Below are positions 49,818 through 60,955 of a DNA stretch of 64,000 nucleotides, piece by piece. How positions within the stretch are numbered: position 1 is the stretch's first letter; each line of letters opens with the position of its first letter. This DNA comes from Guyanagaster necrorhizus (Eukaryota > Basidiomycota > Agaricomycetes > Agaricales > Physalacriaceae). Position numbers and translations under genes: made by a program. The DNA is taken from positions 1,523,059-1,587,058 of the forward strand of contig NW_025064886.1 of the NCBI RefSeq assembly GCF_019112545.1. Direction: 5' to 3'. Below the pieces are notes generated by a model. That model was not told the DNA's origin and searched no databases. It saw only the letters and a list, made by a program, of their open reading frames with translations.

Positions 49818-51015
49818 ATGTCGACCGCGACGGAAACTTCGTCCATCCAGATGCCTTCTTCGACCACCACCCCAGAATTTACCGCGTTTTCTCGCGTAAT
49901 TTCCATCCCTCTTATCCAGTCTTCACTTGAGGCTGTCAGCCAAGCATTGGCTAACAACACCTATACAAAGTCTCCGTATTCAACCGCCAAGGGCCTCTCC
50001 ACTTCCGCCTACAAGTACACCGAGCCCATTCAGATTCGCCTGGCACCCTACATTGCAAGTGTAGACGGTTACGCGAACAAGGCGGTCGATGTCGTTGAGT
50101 CTAGGTATCCATACGCTTTCACCGCGAAGCCGGAGGAGGTCGTCGAACTTGTCAGGAAGCGCAGGGCCAGCGCTTCGAAGGCTATCGATGAGAGGGTGAA
50201 GCAGCCAGCCTTCCATGTCGCCCAAGGGATCGACCAGGTAAATACACTACGAGTCTTATTGGCACCGAGCCCCAAAATTCTGACCTGATGATTAGCAATT
50301 TACGCCTCTCCTGAACTATGTCGAAGGGGCATATACTCGGATCAGCCCTGAATCCCAACCTTCGTCGCCCACTGAATCCAAGTACCAGTATCAGCGCGCT
50401 CTGGCTCTCTACAAGTCCATCGGGGGCCAGCTTTACGGATATTCCAATGAGCAAATAAAACAGATCCAGGCACACTCAGTTCTCGTGTATGTGTTTCTTC
50501 TTATCGTTCATCATTATGATGCTAACATTGCTCTTCCCAACAGACAAAAGGCAACGGAAACGTCGCATTCAATTAGTGCTCTCGCTTCTTCCTCCATCAC
50601 CAACGCCCAGACTCGTATCCATTCCCTCTCAGACAACATGCTGGCTGAACTCCAGAAGCTCCAGGCTTCATCTACGGCCCTGGCCGCCTCACTTCAAAAC
50701 TCTGCCACCTCCACCCTGCACAACTCTACGACACAGCTTCAAACTCAGATCCCACCTCAGGTCCAAGAGATCTACAACGACTTCTCGCAGCGTCTGTCTA
50801 CCACAATCGCCGATCTTCGCACTATTGTGTCGGCGAAGGACATGCCATTGCCGGAGAAAGTTGGTCGCGTTGGGGCTGAGGTGAAGGAACAGGTGTCACC
50901 GTTGCTGGACAATTTGAAGGCAACCGTTACGGAGCTCCTTGCCCGGGGCCGCGCTGCAGTCCCTGGGAGCCCTTCCGCACCGACAGTGAACGGAATTAAC
51001 GGTCATGCGCAATAA
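49818..51015 (+). CDS. Perilipin-like lipid-droplet protein
   Basis: Exons 49818-50237, 50296-50486 and 50544-51015 are in phase and encode 360 aa. The start has a strong context (CCACCATGTCG). The N-terminal part (FSRVISIPLIQSSLEAVSQAL, YSTAKGLSTSAYKYTEPIQIRLAPYIASVDGYANKAVDVVESRYPYAFTAKPEEVVE) follows the perilipin/MPL1/CAP20 pattern: an amphipathic helix series, then P..I..VD..A...LD..E...P. The C-terminal half is long amphipathic helix with Ser/Ala/Gln-rich 11-residue-like repeats, plus VQEIYNDFSQRLSTTIADL. Such proteins coat lipid droplets and regulate lipolysis. No transmembrane helix. Family assignment rests on pattern, not search. Confidence 0.7.
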
Positions 51016-51684
51016 GCAACGGTGCTGATCATAGAATGGTTTATCGACTTTTTTCTCTCACTTTACTTTATCTTGACGCCCCCCAGTACTGACTGTCGCG
51101 GTTCTTTATGCACCTCTATGTTTCGATGAATGTCTGTGTATGGCATATCCTACGGTTTGAATGGCCGCCGGTCTTCCTGATTTGTAGATTAGTGGTAACT
51201 TTGTACTTACTTATTCACCTCGCATTGATGATCATAGACGGCTACTACGTGACTTTATATTGAAAGAGGCAGGGTAGAGATGAATGGATGACAAACGGAT
51301 GTATGATCCGAGACCACCCTGATTTCAATGGGATTCCTTTCTACTTTGTGTAGTAGAATTCTAACCAGGCCTGGGCGCCCAACCATCAGGGCGTGAGCAT
51401 TGACCCTATATTGACCCTTGAATGATCCTCACCGAGAAAAAATGGTGCGCGCCTTGAATGTGCGCAACCTCGCTTAGTTGGCCACATACCGAAGCTTTCT
51501 CTTCATTCCAATGTGGAAATTGCAAACAGTAAGAAATTGATTTATAACAATAATATAAATAAACCCCGCTGAAATACACGAAACAGGAACGTCCGATAGC
51601 CTTTATTTAACGACTGAGGAAGGAAGATAACGATGGTGAATTTGAACGGATGATTGCGATGGTAACCGCGTCCCAGACTTGAAT
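51016..51684. other. Convergent 3' intergenic region
   Basis: About 670 bp between the perilipin-like stop and the GMC gene 3' end. AT-rich patches and no gene. Confidence 0.4.
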
Positions 51685-54521
51685 CTAGCAATTTGTCGAA
51701 CCAGTGGTAATGAGTGTTGCAGCGAGCTCTCCGATAGCATATGCAGCGGGCTGGGCGACGTTATTAGTAGCTTATCAACCTCGATATTATGTTTTTACCA
51801 ACCTGAGTGTGGGCCGAGATCAGCATAGGCAGAATGGACAAATCGACTACCCGGAGGTTTTGGGTGCTACAGGGGATATGTCAGCGAGGACGACATTCTT
51901 CGAAGATATGGTGCGTACCCGTATACTGTGAGGTTAGCGCCGACGACACCGTTGCTTTCTTTTGGCAGAAGGGAGGCAGTGCCAGCGGAGTGATACTAGA
52001 GAAAGCTTAGCTGAGTGAAGGAAACAGGGATCAACGAGAAGACGTACACCAGCGTTCAAATTTTCTTTAACGTACTACAAGGCGTGGTTGTCAGCGTTCT
52101 GTTAGCCAGAATGGTGAGCCAAGAGAGTTCATTCACCTCAAGCCATTCATCGTCAGTCGAGACAGATGCTAAATAGACGTCAGCGAGAAACCTTCTGCCT
52201 CATTGGAGAAGCTCACAGCCGGGATAGACTTCCTCTGAAACCACGATTTCTTGGAACGCTTGTGTTTGGAAGAACTTGCGACCGTATGCAGTAGCCTTTG
52301 CCAACCACCATTGGTCCCACTCGGCCTCGAACATGTTGGGGTTGATAACGGGGAAGTCATCGATAGACGTCGAGTTGATGTGCTATCACAGGAGAATTGA
52401 AGAGCCTCATCAAAGGATGAAAAAATAAAGATCAACGCACGATAGATCCACGAGACAAAGGATGTGTATGGGTTATGGACAGAGAGACGTAGCTGGTGTT
52501 GGATTCTTTATCGTCACCGGCAGAGAAGGAATTGAACTAATGCAGCAAATCAGAATAAAAGAGCCCGCGATAGAGCAACCATACCAGGAGATATTCGACT
52601 TGGGTAGTTCCGTTCAAAATCAGCTCCTTGAGGATGTCAAATTGGTCTTGAGGTGTGGATTCGGGTTTCGTCGACAAGATTTCCTTGGCCTCCTCAATCT
52701 CGTCTGCTGTAAGGATCACGTCGATGGGTTCGAAGTTGACCACGGCTTGAGCGAAAGTCTGCGGAAACGCTTGGTTAGAAGCGTATTGTGATCTCAAACG
52801 CATGCATGCTTACGAGCCAGCCCTCTCCCTCGCTGTACAGTTCAGTTTCCTACGTAGAGTTAGCCAAAGTTTTTCGCGTTTCAAATCGATGAGCTTACCT
52901 CCTCCAAGAGTGTTTCATTGTATGAGAGAGCATCGAATGACAAATATCCGTCCTTGAGTTGGTAAGTCAGGAGAGCCATAGTACTGAGAATGAATTAGCC
53001 CCTAGGTCGCCCCCAAAAATATAAGAAACATACTGGTCCTCGTAATTGGCGCCAACCCCAGGAAGTTCCACCTTGACATCGATCCCCAAAGGCGTAAGAA
53101 TGCTACTGTTACCAATACCAGAAAGTTCTAATAATTGTGGCGTGCGGACAACACCAGCGGAAAGAATGACTTCACCGCCACTTTTGAGGCTGGCAGTATA
53201 CTCAGATCCATCAGGGAAGATAACCTGGACACCTGTTGCTTTGGGCTCAGAGGAGTCGTCAAGGTTGATCTTGGAGACAGTGGCGTAGGTGAAGACCGTC
53301 AGTTGCTTGTGGGTCTCCCACGGCGTAACTGAAAGCCGTGTTAGCCGAAGGATTCGTTGGGACGGGAATCAACTCACGATAAGCGAACTCCGACGTTTCG
53401 CGGACGGGCACCGTATTCTGAGACGATAGACTGTAATACACCCCGGCGTTGTCTCCGCTATATGCATCGGTGTTAAACGTATGGCCGAGTTCTACGGAGG
53501 CCTCGACGAGCGTTTTGTGTTGTCTGGAATAGTACATCAGCAACGTTATGCCATAAAAGATGCAAAGCGCATGCTCGTACATCGGGAGGTAGGCCGGGAA
53601 CGATACGCTGACGGGACCTGACTCTCCAAGAGAGCTCGCATCAACGACATAGCCATATTCGTCAATAAGGGACGCAGAAGGATATTCCAATTGCTCGGCC
53701 TGCGGAAAGATTGAAAGTCATTTAGCAAATTGGAAAAGAAAAATATGTTATTGCATAATGCTGAATTGACTGGTGTACCTTTCGCATATGCGCATATAGC
53801 GTATCCCAGTTCCATCCTGGCGACCCAAGAGTCTCGAAAGCATCGTATTCCGCTTTTGACGCTCGTGTCCATACCAAACCATTAACAGCCGAGTCACCTC
53901 CGAGGATCTATGATCATGTCAGCTGATCCTGCTTAGAGCAGCACCACGGATTCACCTTTCCAGACGACAAATTTATTTCGTATTCGCCTGCGTGCTCTTG
54001 AGGAGCAATCTGTTGAAGAGGTAAGAAATTAATGGAGTCAGCGAAAAGCCAAGCCGACGCACCGTGAAACCCCAGTCAATGTCCGTTCCGACGAAGGAAA
54101 AAGACTTTTCAGGAATCGTGACTACGTTCCTAAAAATAATGTGAAGAAGGCAAGCCTGGGAGTGTCAGTGTTACTTACAGACCAACACCAGAACCTCCGG
54201 CCTCCAAGACCAACACAGACGTCTTCAACGATGACTCTGCTAAACGTCTGGCTATCGTCAGCCCGGCGGTGCCGCCTCCCACAACAATCTTATTGGCCGG
54301 GGTCAAAGTGGTTCTACACAGCAAGAAACAAAATAACACACATAACTGTGTATTCAACGCGTCAGTACAACGTTACACGGAACAAAGAACGTGACTTTGA
54401 CGTACTCGAAAGTCTTCGTTTCCAGGATCGTTACGCCATCAGACTGTGTCGTATTTAGATCGACCAGTGTAGCGTGGGCCAGGCCCAAAAGAGCGGCGCT
54501 AAGAACGAGCGAGGTGAGCAT
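51685..54521 (-). CDS. GMC oxidoreductase, aryl-alcohol-oxidase-like, secreted
   Basis: Start ATG at 54521-54519 with a signal peptide (MLTSLVLSAALLGLAHA). The FAD-binding Rossmann motif VVGGGTAGLTIARRLAE is followed by VLVLEAGG, LGGDSAVNGLVWTRAS (GMC signature 1, with Asp for the usual Ser), and EVILSAGVVRTPQLLELSGIG (signature 2). The last exons give YHSAGTASLLP with the catalytic His, NLRVVDLSILPMLISAHTQ with the second His, and PAAYAIGELAATLI, ending TAG at 51687-51685. The family oxidises alcohols to aldehydes, releasing H2O2 for lignocellulose attack, or acts on sugars. About 13-14 exons. The His-His pair favours the aryl-alcohol oxidase type over glucose oxidase. Substrate unproven. 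Confidence 0.9.
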
Positions 54522-55606
54522 TGAAAGAGGGGGGCTAGCAACTGAGATAACGTACGTGACTTAGACATACTTTATAGATTCCACGGTGAGATCAATTTGA
54601 TGATGAAAGAGGGCGATAGGGGCTACTGATGAGCCACATCATCACCATAGATATTGGAAACGTCTTCGTTCCTATGCGTAATTGAAGCAGCGCCCTCAAC
54701 GATTTTCCACGACATATCAGAATCTGTCAAGGCCGCCAGGACAGTTAGTGAGGGCAGGAACTTCAGAGGCACAACGATTGCGCATGACCAGCTTGAAGGA
54801 GTCACGGAGAAGAAAGAAGCTATTTCCAGTGGCAAAGACGTTCTCGGCTTGTGTCTATGGCTACTGTTATATGAAGTTCAGCGACGAGTAGGCTCGAATG
54901 AGCCAAAGAGAACGCTTACATGTACTGTACTACATTTTTTCTTTGAACAAGTCGATCTCTAGCATCCATTTGAAAAGATGAAATTCTAGAATATTTCTCA
55001 AGGAACACCCAGTTTAACCCTGGTACCTCATCGGTACCGGTACCTCGTGGTACCTTAGATCATATGGACAGGACACGAATTCGAACATGGAGTGCGAATT
55101 CATTGAGTGACGTTGTAGGAGGTGTTACAGGCGATGTGAACTTCAAGAATGCAGAAAAAATCCATTTGTATTGGCAGGAAATCATGGGTGAAGAAGAGTA
55201 GCAAAAAGTGTCCTCAGTGAGCGCTTGAGCACCGGAAGAAAACCAGCCACGTGGGCGATCGACGCACTTTGACTGGGTTGATCGCAACGGATTTACTCAG
55301 ACTCTCTTACCGGCAAAACAGCGAGGGTGGAAGACTTCCGAAGAGGAATGGAAGACATAGGAGCATCGAGGAGGCGAACTGATGAAACGCAAGACATCGC
55401 AACTTATTTTGCAGGAGACGCCAACCCACAGACGTTTAATTATTACTAGTATTAGGCGGACCGGCAGACCACGTCAAGTAAATTTCTTGTTGATACAAAT
55501 ACAGAAGAATATGTGAAAAGATGTGAAATCATCAACATCACCGAACCTAGTAATACACGATTCGATCTCACGGACGAGACGAATCGAGAACCCATTATGA
55601 TATAAT
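54522..55606. other. Intergenic region of 1.1 kb with GGTACC cluster
   Basis: Between the GMC start and the methyltransferase 3' end. Four GGTACC hexamers lie within 55022-55054. Short open frames (for example 54654-54962) lack family features. No gene is called. Confidence 0.5.
55022..55054. repeat. Cluster of four GGTACC palindromes
   Basis: GGTACC begins at 55022, 55033, 55039 and 55049. The two middle copies are directly adjacent. The spacing is 5, 0 and 4 bases. No other such cluster was noticed in the window. Confidence 0.85.
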
Positions 55607-57002
55607 TCACCTCTGGGATGCGCGATCGGTCAAGGGAACATACTGCCACAATATTGAACGGCAATTCATGACCAATTCATAGTACGCACCCGAACGTCCA
55701 TAATCCGCGTTTCCGTCACCTTTCCATTCACATCCTTATCGACATGCAAAATATGCTGGGCGAAGGTGCCCACAGGAATGAACATCCGACCAGGGGACGC
55801 CAGCTGTTCGACGAGTTTGGCCGGAAGGGTTGGAGCTGCGGCGCCAACGTGAATCGCGTCATACGGCCCTGAATCACGTCGGGTGACGAGACGCAAATAC
55901 ATGTCAGGAAAGCTTACCACCCTGTTCGTATCCTAAAAAAAAAGAGTCAGTAATGGTCCAAGACGTCCCACGAAGCTCCGCGATTCGTGTAAAGGAATCC
56001 TTGGCGACTTCGATTGCGTGCGGCTTGCGTAGCTGATGTTGTCAACCACTCCTGCCGGACAACGTACAGATACATAGGGAAGTGGAATGTGCAGGACAAT
56101 CTTGGATGCCTGGTTTCTGACGATGAAAATGCCAGCCTTTTCATTGAAACAGCCGATAGACCAGACTGAGGCGAGGCATCACCATTTTGTTGTGCTCCAA
56201 AATTGTGTAGAGACTAGCGCCTCTGGGCCACGATCTCTTGGCGATTTGGTAACCCCCGAATGCACGAGCTTCGCAGGCGTATGTATGACATTAGGCACTC
56301 ACCAAGTCTTCCGTCTCCAACTACTAACTGGATCTCCTTATTGTCCAAGGCTTCCGCCAAGCCATCCTTCTTTAGGTTCTGCACTGACCATTCTACGAGG
56401 TCCGGAATGTGTTCAATCCCAACAACGTGTCCTGATTTCTCCGGTGAAGAAACCAGATGGTGGAAGACAGCAGCCAAGTACCCGGATCCACTTCCGACGT
56501 CTAGCACACGCGCTCCAGGACGCAGATACGGAAGTAGATGTTCAGTAGCGTAAGCATGCTAAGCCGATGGGAGTCAGTCAGTTAAGATTATTCACTGCCC
56601 TGATGCTGTTAAGAGAAAAGGCATTGCAGAAACCTTGCCCATCCACAGCAATTGTGGCTCAACAATGACTGACTAGAAGAATCGCACCATGTGGGGGGCA
56701 CTAATGGTAGCACCATGGCCAATAACTCTGGAAGATAGTCAGGAATCATGTAATTCAACCGCGGGGAACGGAGACGGAACTGAGGAGAATCTTGGTAGGC
56801 ATCTGCCTTGTCAATAACGTAGTTAATGCGGTCAACACTGCACATAGCCTATGCCAAGCAGAAGGTAGTAATTCAGCGTGTCGAGGTTGTGGGCATAGGT
56901 CGCCTGTCTCACCCTTTCAACTCGGTCTGCGTGGATAATTGAGCTCCTGGCCATGTTGGCAATAAGTTCAGAGTTTGTTCTTCCAGTACAGAGCCAGGCC
57001 AT
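55607..57002 (-). CDS. PCM1: Protein-L-isoaspartate O-methyltransferase (PCMT)
   Basis: Exons 56913-57002, 56781-56848, 56688-56727, 56303-56558, 55918-55932, 55690-55868 and 55607-55642 join in phase to give 227 aa. The family N-terminus MAWLCTGRTNSELI is followed by [35 protein letters not shown], and the AdoMet motif I VLDVGSGSGYLAAVF. Then come [48 protein letters not shown] and a C-terminal YVPLTD. The enzyme methylates isoaspartyl residues in damaged proteins in the cytosol. Odd features are a 15-nt exon (55918-55932, YEQG) and a 370-nt intron (55933-56302) among introns of about 50 nt. The gene symbol is by family only. Confidence 0.92.
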
Positions 57003-57289
57003 TATTGTCTCTATATAACCGAATAAGAGTATAGCGGTACGCCAGAGCATACGTTACCTGCAACTGCTGATAGCTGACGCAGACGAAGCAAGTTCGGATC
57101 TACCCGGCTCCAGGCTTGGGTCCCGTTATCAGCCGTTATCTGATAATGTTGCGCACGTGCAAGGCTCGGCACTGTTCCTTTTAAGTATATAGTATAATAT
57201 AGGACCGCCGGAGAGGGGACACGCTGTTTCTCCAACTTCCCCCCTCACCACCACCACTATTTTGGCATTAAAGTTTGCCCCTATAATCT

Positions 57290-59592
57290 ATGGCTGACCC
57301 GCCAATTCTACCACTGTTGAAAACGGTATTTACCGTGCGTACCGCCATTCATGCGGTTAACGTCCAGTTGGCTCATTTCAATCTTATTTCATGATATAGT
57401 CAATCCTCGAGGTTTTTCTTCTATGCTGGGCCGGTTACATTCTCGCAGGGCAAGGAATCCTTGATAAGAAAACACAGAAGGTAAGTAATGCATGACTTGC
57501 TTCCCACAATCTTGTCCCCCCTGACCCTAATATCCGCAGCAACTCAACCGACTGAACGTGTCCCTATTCACTCCTGCGCTTCTCTTCTCCAAAGTCGCAT
57601 TCTTTTTGTCTCCAGGTGAGTTTTTTGTGCATCGCAGTCGTCATTGGCAGTGCCACGGTCAAATGCGTCTTTTCGCCGACTTCCTTCCGGATTTGCGGGT
57701 TCTGTGCCTGATACTACCTATGCAAGTCCCCGATTCCCCTCTAAGCTCTTTCTGTCGCTGTGGGGCCCCACTAGCGTCCAAGATCTGCAGTTTCAAGGAT
57801 ATAAGCCCCGTGGTCGTAGGTTTGATTAGCGGAATGCTGTTCTGACGGGGAGTCAGCCGACCGTTTCCTGGGTATTCGTTCTCCCGATGAGCTTCCAGTC
57901 GATGTCTATTTCTATTGTCCTGAAGGCTTCTTTTAATTCCGGCATGTTTTCGGTATCTATCGCCGGTTCTCGCGCAGACACGGTCTTTCTTCTCGCATTT
58001 GAACGACTTCGATGTTCATCTAATGACACATTTTTGGACATGGCAAAAGAGATCTCTTGCCATCTCTCTCGGGCGTCTTTCTTCCGCAGCAGCCTTTGTT
58101 CCGTGACGCACTGATGACGACGTCGTGATGCTTTTATTGACCTACACTTTTACTGATGTTCCATCGCAGAAAAATTGCGAGAATTATGGATAATACCTTT
58201 GTTTTTTGTTATTGTAACGGTGGTGTCGATGTCTGTTGCCTTTGTCTTGGGATGGATATTCCGACTGAAGAGATCCCAGAGGCGAGTCTTCCTCCTTGAT
58301 AATTGTATTTTTCGTTAACGTATTGTATAGGAGTTTTGCCATGGCCGCTGCCATGTTCATGAATTCCAATTCCCTTCCCATCGCTCTAATGCAAAGTCTG
58401 GTCGTAACAGTTCCTGGACTGAAGTGGGGGGAGGACGACGACAACAACGTAATGCTCGGTCGTGCCCTGACGTACCTCGTGCTATACAGCACCCTTGGGA
58501 TGGTGGTAAGTCTTGAGCCTCTTTGCAATGGTTCTTAGTGACGATGTTCTACAGCTGCGTTGGAGCTATGGAGTACGATTGTTAGCGCAAGCTGACGACG
58601 AGCCTCAACCTATATTGCTACCGCCGGACAACGAAGACAGCCCTCTTTTTGGTTCTTCATCTTTTGATGAACATGATGACGAAGCTCCCCGTATCGTGGT
58701 GGAGGAACGCAATGTCACAGTCCAAGGCCAACCCTCTCGTCGTTCAAGATTTTACAACTCCTTTCCCAACTCCCCGAATGACTCTCGCGCCTACTTGTCT
58801 TCTATCCACTCCTCCTCATCCACGATTGTTTCTCCTCACGTTTCATCGCCGGGGAACTCAGACTTGGAAACCAGCGATGACGAGCTGGAGTCTATCGTTC
58901 TTCCCACTCATTCTGAACGTCGGCATTCCAGGACGCAGCATTCGTCACATACCTCTTCGCACGTTCCGCATCGCCTGAAGTGGATTTGGACAGCTCTGAA
59001 CGAATTCATGACTGTTCCCTTGTGGGCTTCTCTTGCATCGCTGATCGTGGCATGCATCCAACCTCTGCAGCATGTCCTTGAGGTCCACATGCAGCCTGTC
59101 AAAGGTGCATTGGCCAGCGCAGGAAACTGTTCCATCCCGCTTACCTTGATAGTCCTGGGCGCCTATTTCTACCCCCCCCAGGAAGACGAAGCGAAGACTG
59201 AAACCTACTCGCTGATACATAGCGTGAAAGGCATCTTCACCATGAGGAAGAGCGAACCTCGACAGCAAGCGACACAGGCAGGCGAGACGAAGACAGTTAT
59301 CATCGCTGTAGCGTCGAGGATGATTATCACGCCGCTGTTGCTACTGCCACTGATGGCGTTGTCCACCAAACTAGATTGGCACGCCGTGCTGGAGGATCCG
59401 GTCTTTGTGGTGGCAAATGTATTGCTCATTTCATCTCCCCCGGCGCTTACACTCGCCCAAATCACGCAGGCGGCGTCTGGAGATGCATTTGAGCGATTGA
59501 TTAGTCGGACAATATTCTGGGCTTACTGTGTTGTTACGCCGCCTGCGACTATATTTTATGTTGTTATGGGACTCGTTTTGTCCAAGCTTTAG
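57290..59592 (+). CDS. PIN-like / auxin-efflux-carrier family membrane transporter
   Basis: Exons 57290-57325, 57400-57480, 57540-57615, 58170-58281, 58331-58505 and 58555-59592 give 505 aa, all phases consistent. N-terminal helices read SILEVFLLCWAGYILAGQG, RLNVSLFTPALLFSKVAFFLSP, then EKLRELWIIPLFFVIVTVVS and RSFAMAAAMFMNSNSLPIALMQSLVVTVP. A large cytosolic loop, Ser/acid rich, spans about residues 165-320. C-terminal helices follow (VPLWASLASLIVACIQPLQHV, GNCSIPLTLIVLGAYFYP, IIAVASRMIITPLLLLPLMAL, VANVLLISSPPALTLAQITQAASGDAFERLISRTIFWAYCVVTPP). This is the membrane transport protein fold of the AEC/PILS family, likely ER or plasma membrane. Intron 3 is 554 nt and intron 4 uses a GC donor. 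Confidence 0.9.
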
Positions 59593-59977
59593 GATGTATT
59601 TAGATGCTCATGGACTGCACATACTCCATAAATAGATTTATGTCCTTTTCTCTTCGATAGTCAGTGTATGTACATCATAGTCTGATTACTTCTCTTAGCG
59701 TAGGTGCACGTGTCGGCAGATCTTATCAAGGGCCCTCAGGTTCTGCTGTATTCCGCTCTTTTCTAGGATCCACGCAAGCGCTCGGCATTAATAAAGCAAC
59801 TTACCAACCATTCGTCGCTGACAGTACGGAATGCTGAATATTCCACGTACGTCCCCCCCCCGGCGGGCCGAAGATGACAGTATCTGTTGACATCAGCGGC
59901 CATATAAGCAGCAACTGTTTTTTGATTAGTTTCGTTCGCTTTGTTTGCTACTCGTCCGTTGCTTATTACCTTGTATC
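59593..59977. other. Intergenic region with TATA box for the MAPEG gene
   Basis: About 385 bp, no gene. TATAA at 59903-59907 lies about 70 bp before the ATG at 59978. A C8-9 run is near 59856. Confidence 0.5.
59903..59907 (+). promoter_or_regulatory. TATA box of the MAPEG gene
   Basis: CATATAAGCAG about 70 bp upstream of the start codon. Assignment by position. Confidence 0.45.
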
Positions 59978-60720
59978 ATGGCCGCTACGATTACCGTTCC
60001 TGAAGGGTACGTCGGTCGTTTAACTTTGACATTATATTCCTAGTCCCTTGTAGATGGGCCTGGGTCGCCGCCGCTCTGCTATCTGCTCAGTTTTTGCTCT
60101 CGGGTCAGGCATTCATTGTAGGCCGACGTCGCCAGACAGCTGGCATCGAGTATCCTCAGCGTATGTATTTTTGGCTATCAGAGTCGACGCGTCTCAGTTG
60201 TTTTAGTGTATGCTGAGAAGGCCCAAGTGGAGGCCTCCAAGGATGCCAAGATATTCAACTGTGCTCAGCGTACGTGTCGTCTTCATCTTTGATAAAGTTT
60301 TGACGGACCTTTTATCAGGTGCTCATCAAAACACGCTGGAATTTATTCCTGTGGTTTATTCAAGGTGCGACCCTGACGTTGTTCCCGTGATCGTTCACTG
60401 AAATCCTTAGCACGCTCTTGACCGCTGTGTGCTACCCGAATTTTGCCGCCGCTGCCTGTGGTACTTGGGTGTTTGGCCGTATCCTTTACACTCGGGGCTA
60501 TATAACTGGGGACCCTGCGAAGGTAGGTCGGCGGAACTTTTTTCTTCTTCAAGAAGCTCATTGTCTGTATAGCGCAATTCCCAGGGAGGTTTTATCGGAT
60601 CCATTGCGCAAATAGGTCCGTTATCTGTTGTGAGGGAAACATATACGTATCTGATTTCCCACAGGTCTCTTGATTGGGTCTATCACTAGCGTATTCAAGT
60701 TGATGCAGGCTTCCCTTTAA
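59978..60720 (+). CDS. Microsomal glutathione S-transferase 3-like (MAPEG family)
   Basis: Seven small exons (59978-60006, 60054-60160, 60207-60269, 60319-60364, 60411-60522, 60573-60615 and 60665-60720) join perfectly in phase to 151 aa, the usual MGST3 size. The order is an N-terminal helix (WAWVAAALLSAQFLLSGQAFIVGRRRQTAG), the conserved YPQLYAEK, then the glutathione-site block FNCAQRAHQNTLE. After it come PVVYSSTLLTAVCYPNFAAAACGTWVFGRILYTRGY and the C-terminal GGFIGSIAQIGLLIGSITSVF helix. Four transmembrane segments in the ER membrane are expected. MAPEG enzymes conjugate glutathione to lipophilic substrates or reduce lipid peroxides. Intact. Confidence 0.93.
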
Positions 60721-60955
60721 AATGGACATGAGGGGGTTGTATATTTGTGTCTGTCTATAATACAATGGAAAATGGCAGTGCTTTCGAATTTGTGGTACCT
60801 GAAAGTTCTTGGGGCGGTGCTTGTGCCTGTTTGGCAAAACCTGTGCTTCTTTGAGGCAGGAAGACCGAAGTAGCATTCACCTTCACTATCATTTGCTGCA
60901 ACATCGAGCGTCGTTCCTTTCGAGCTTTCCTCTCTGTCGTTGAAAGCTGAAACAT

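Noticed and set aside
54654..54962. 102-codon plus-strand frame upstream of the GMC gene
   Set aside because: It overlaps a promoter region, contains no motif, and its continuation has no good splice site.
57853..58041. 62-codon minus-strand frame inside the long PIN-like intron
   Set aside because: No motif, and antisense to an intron. More likely chance than a nested gene, although the long intron itself is reported.
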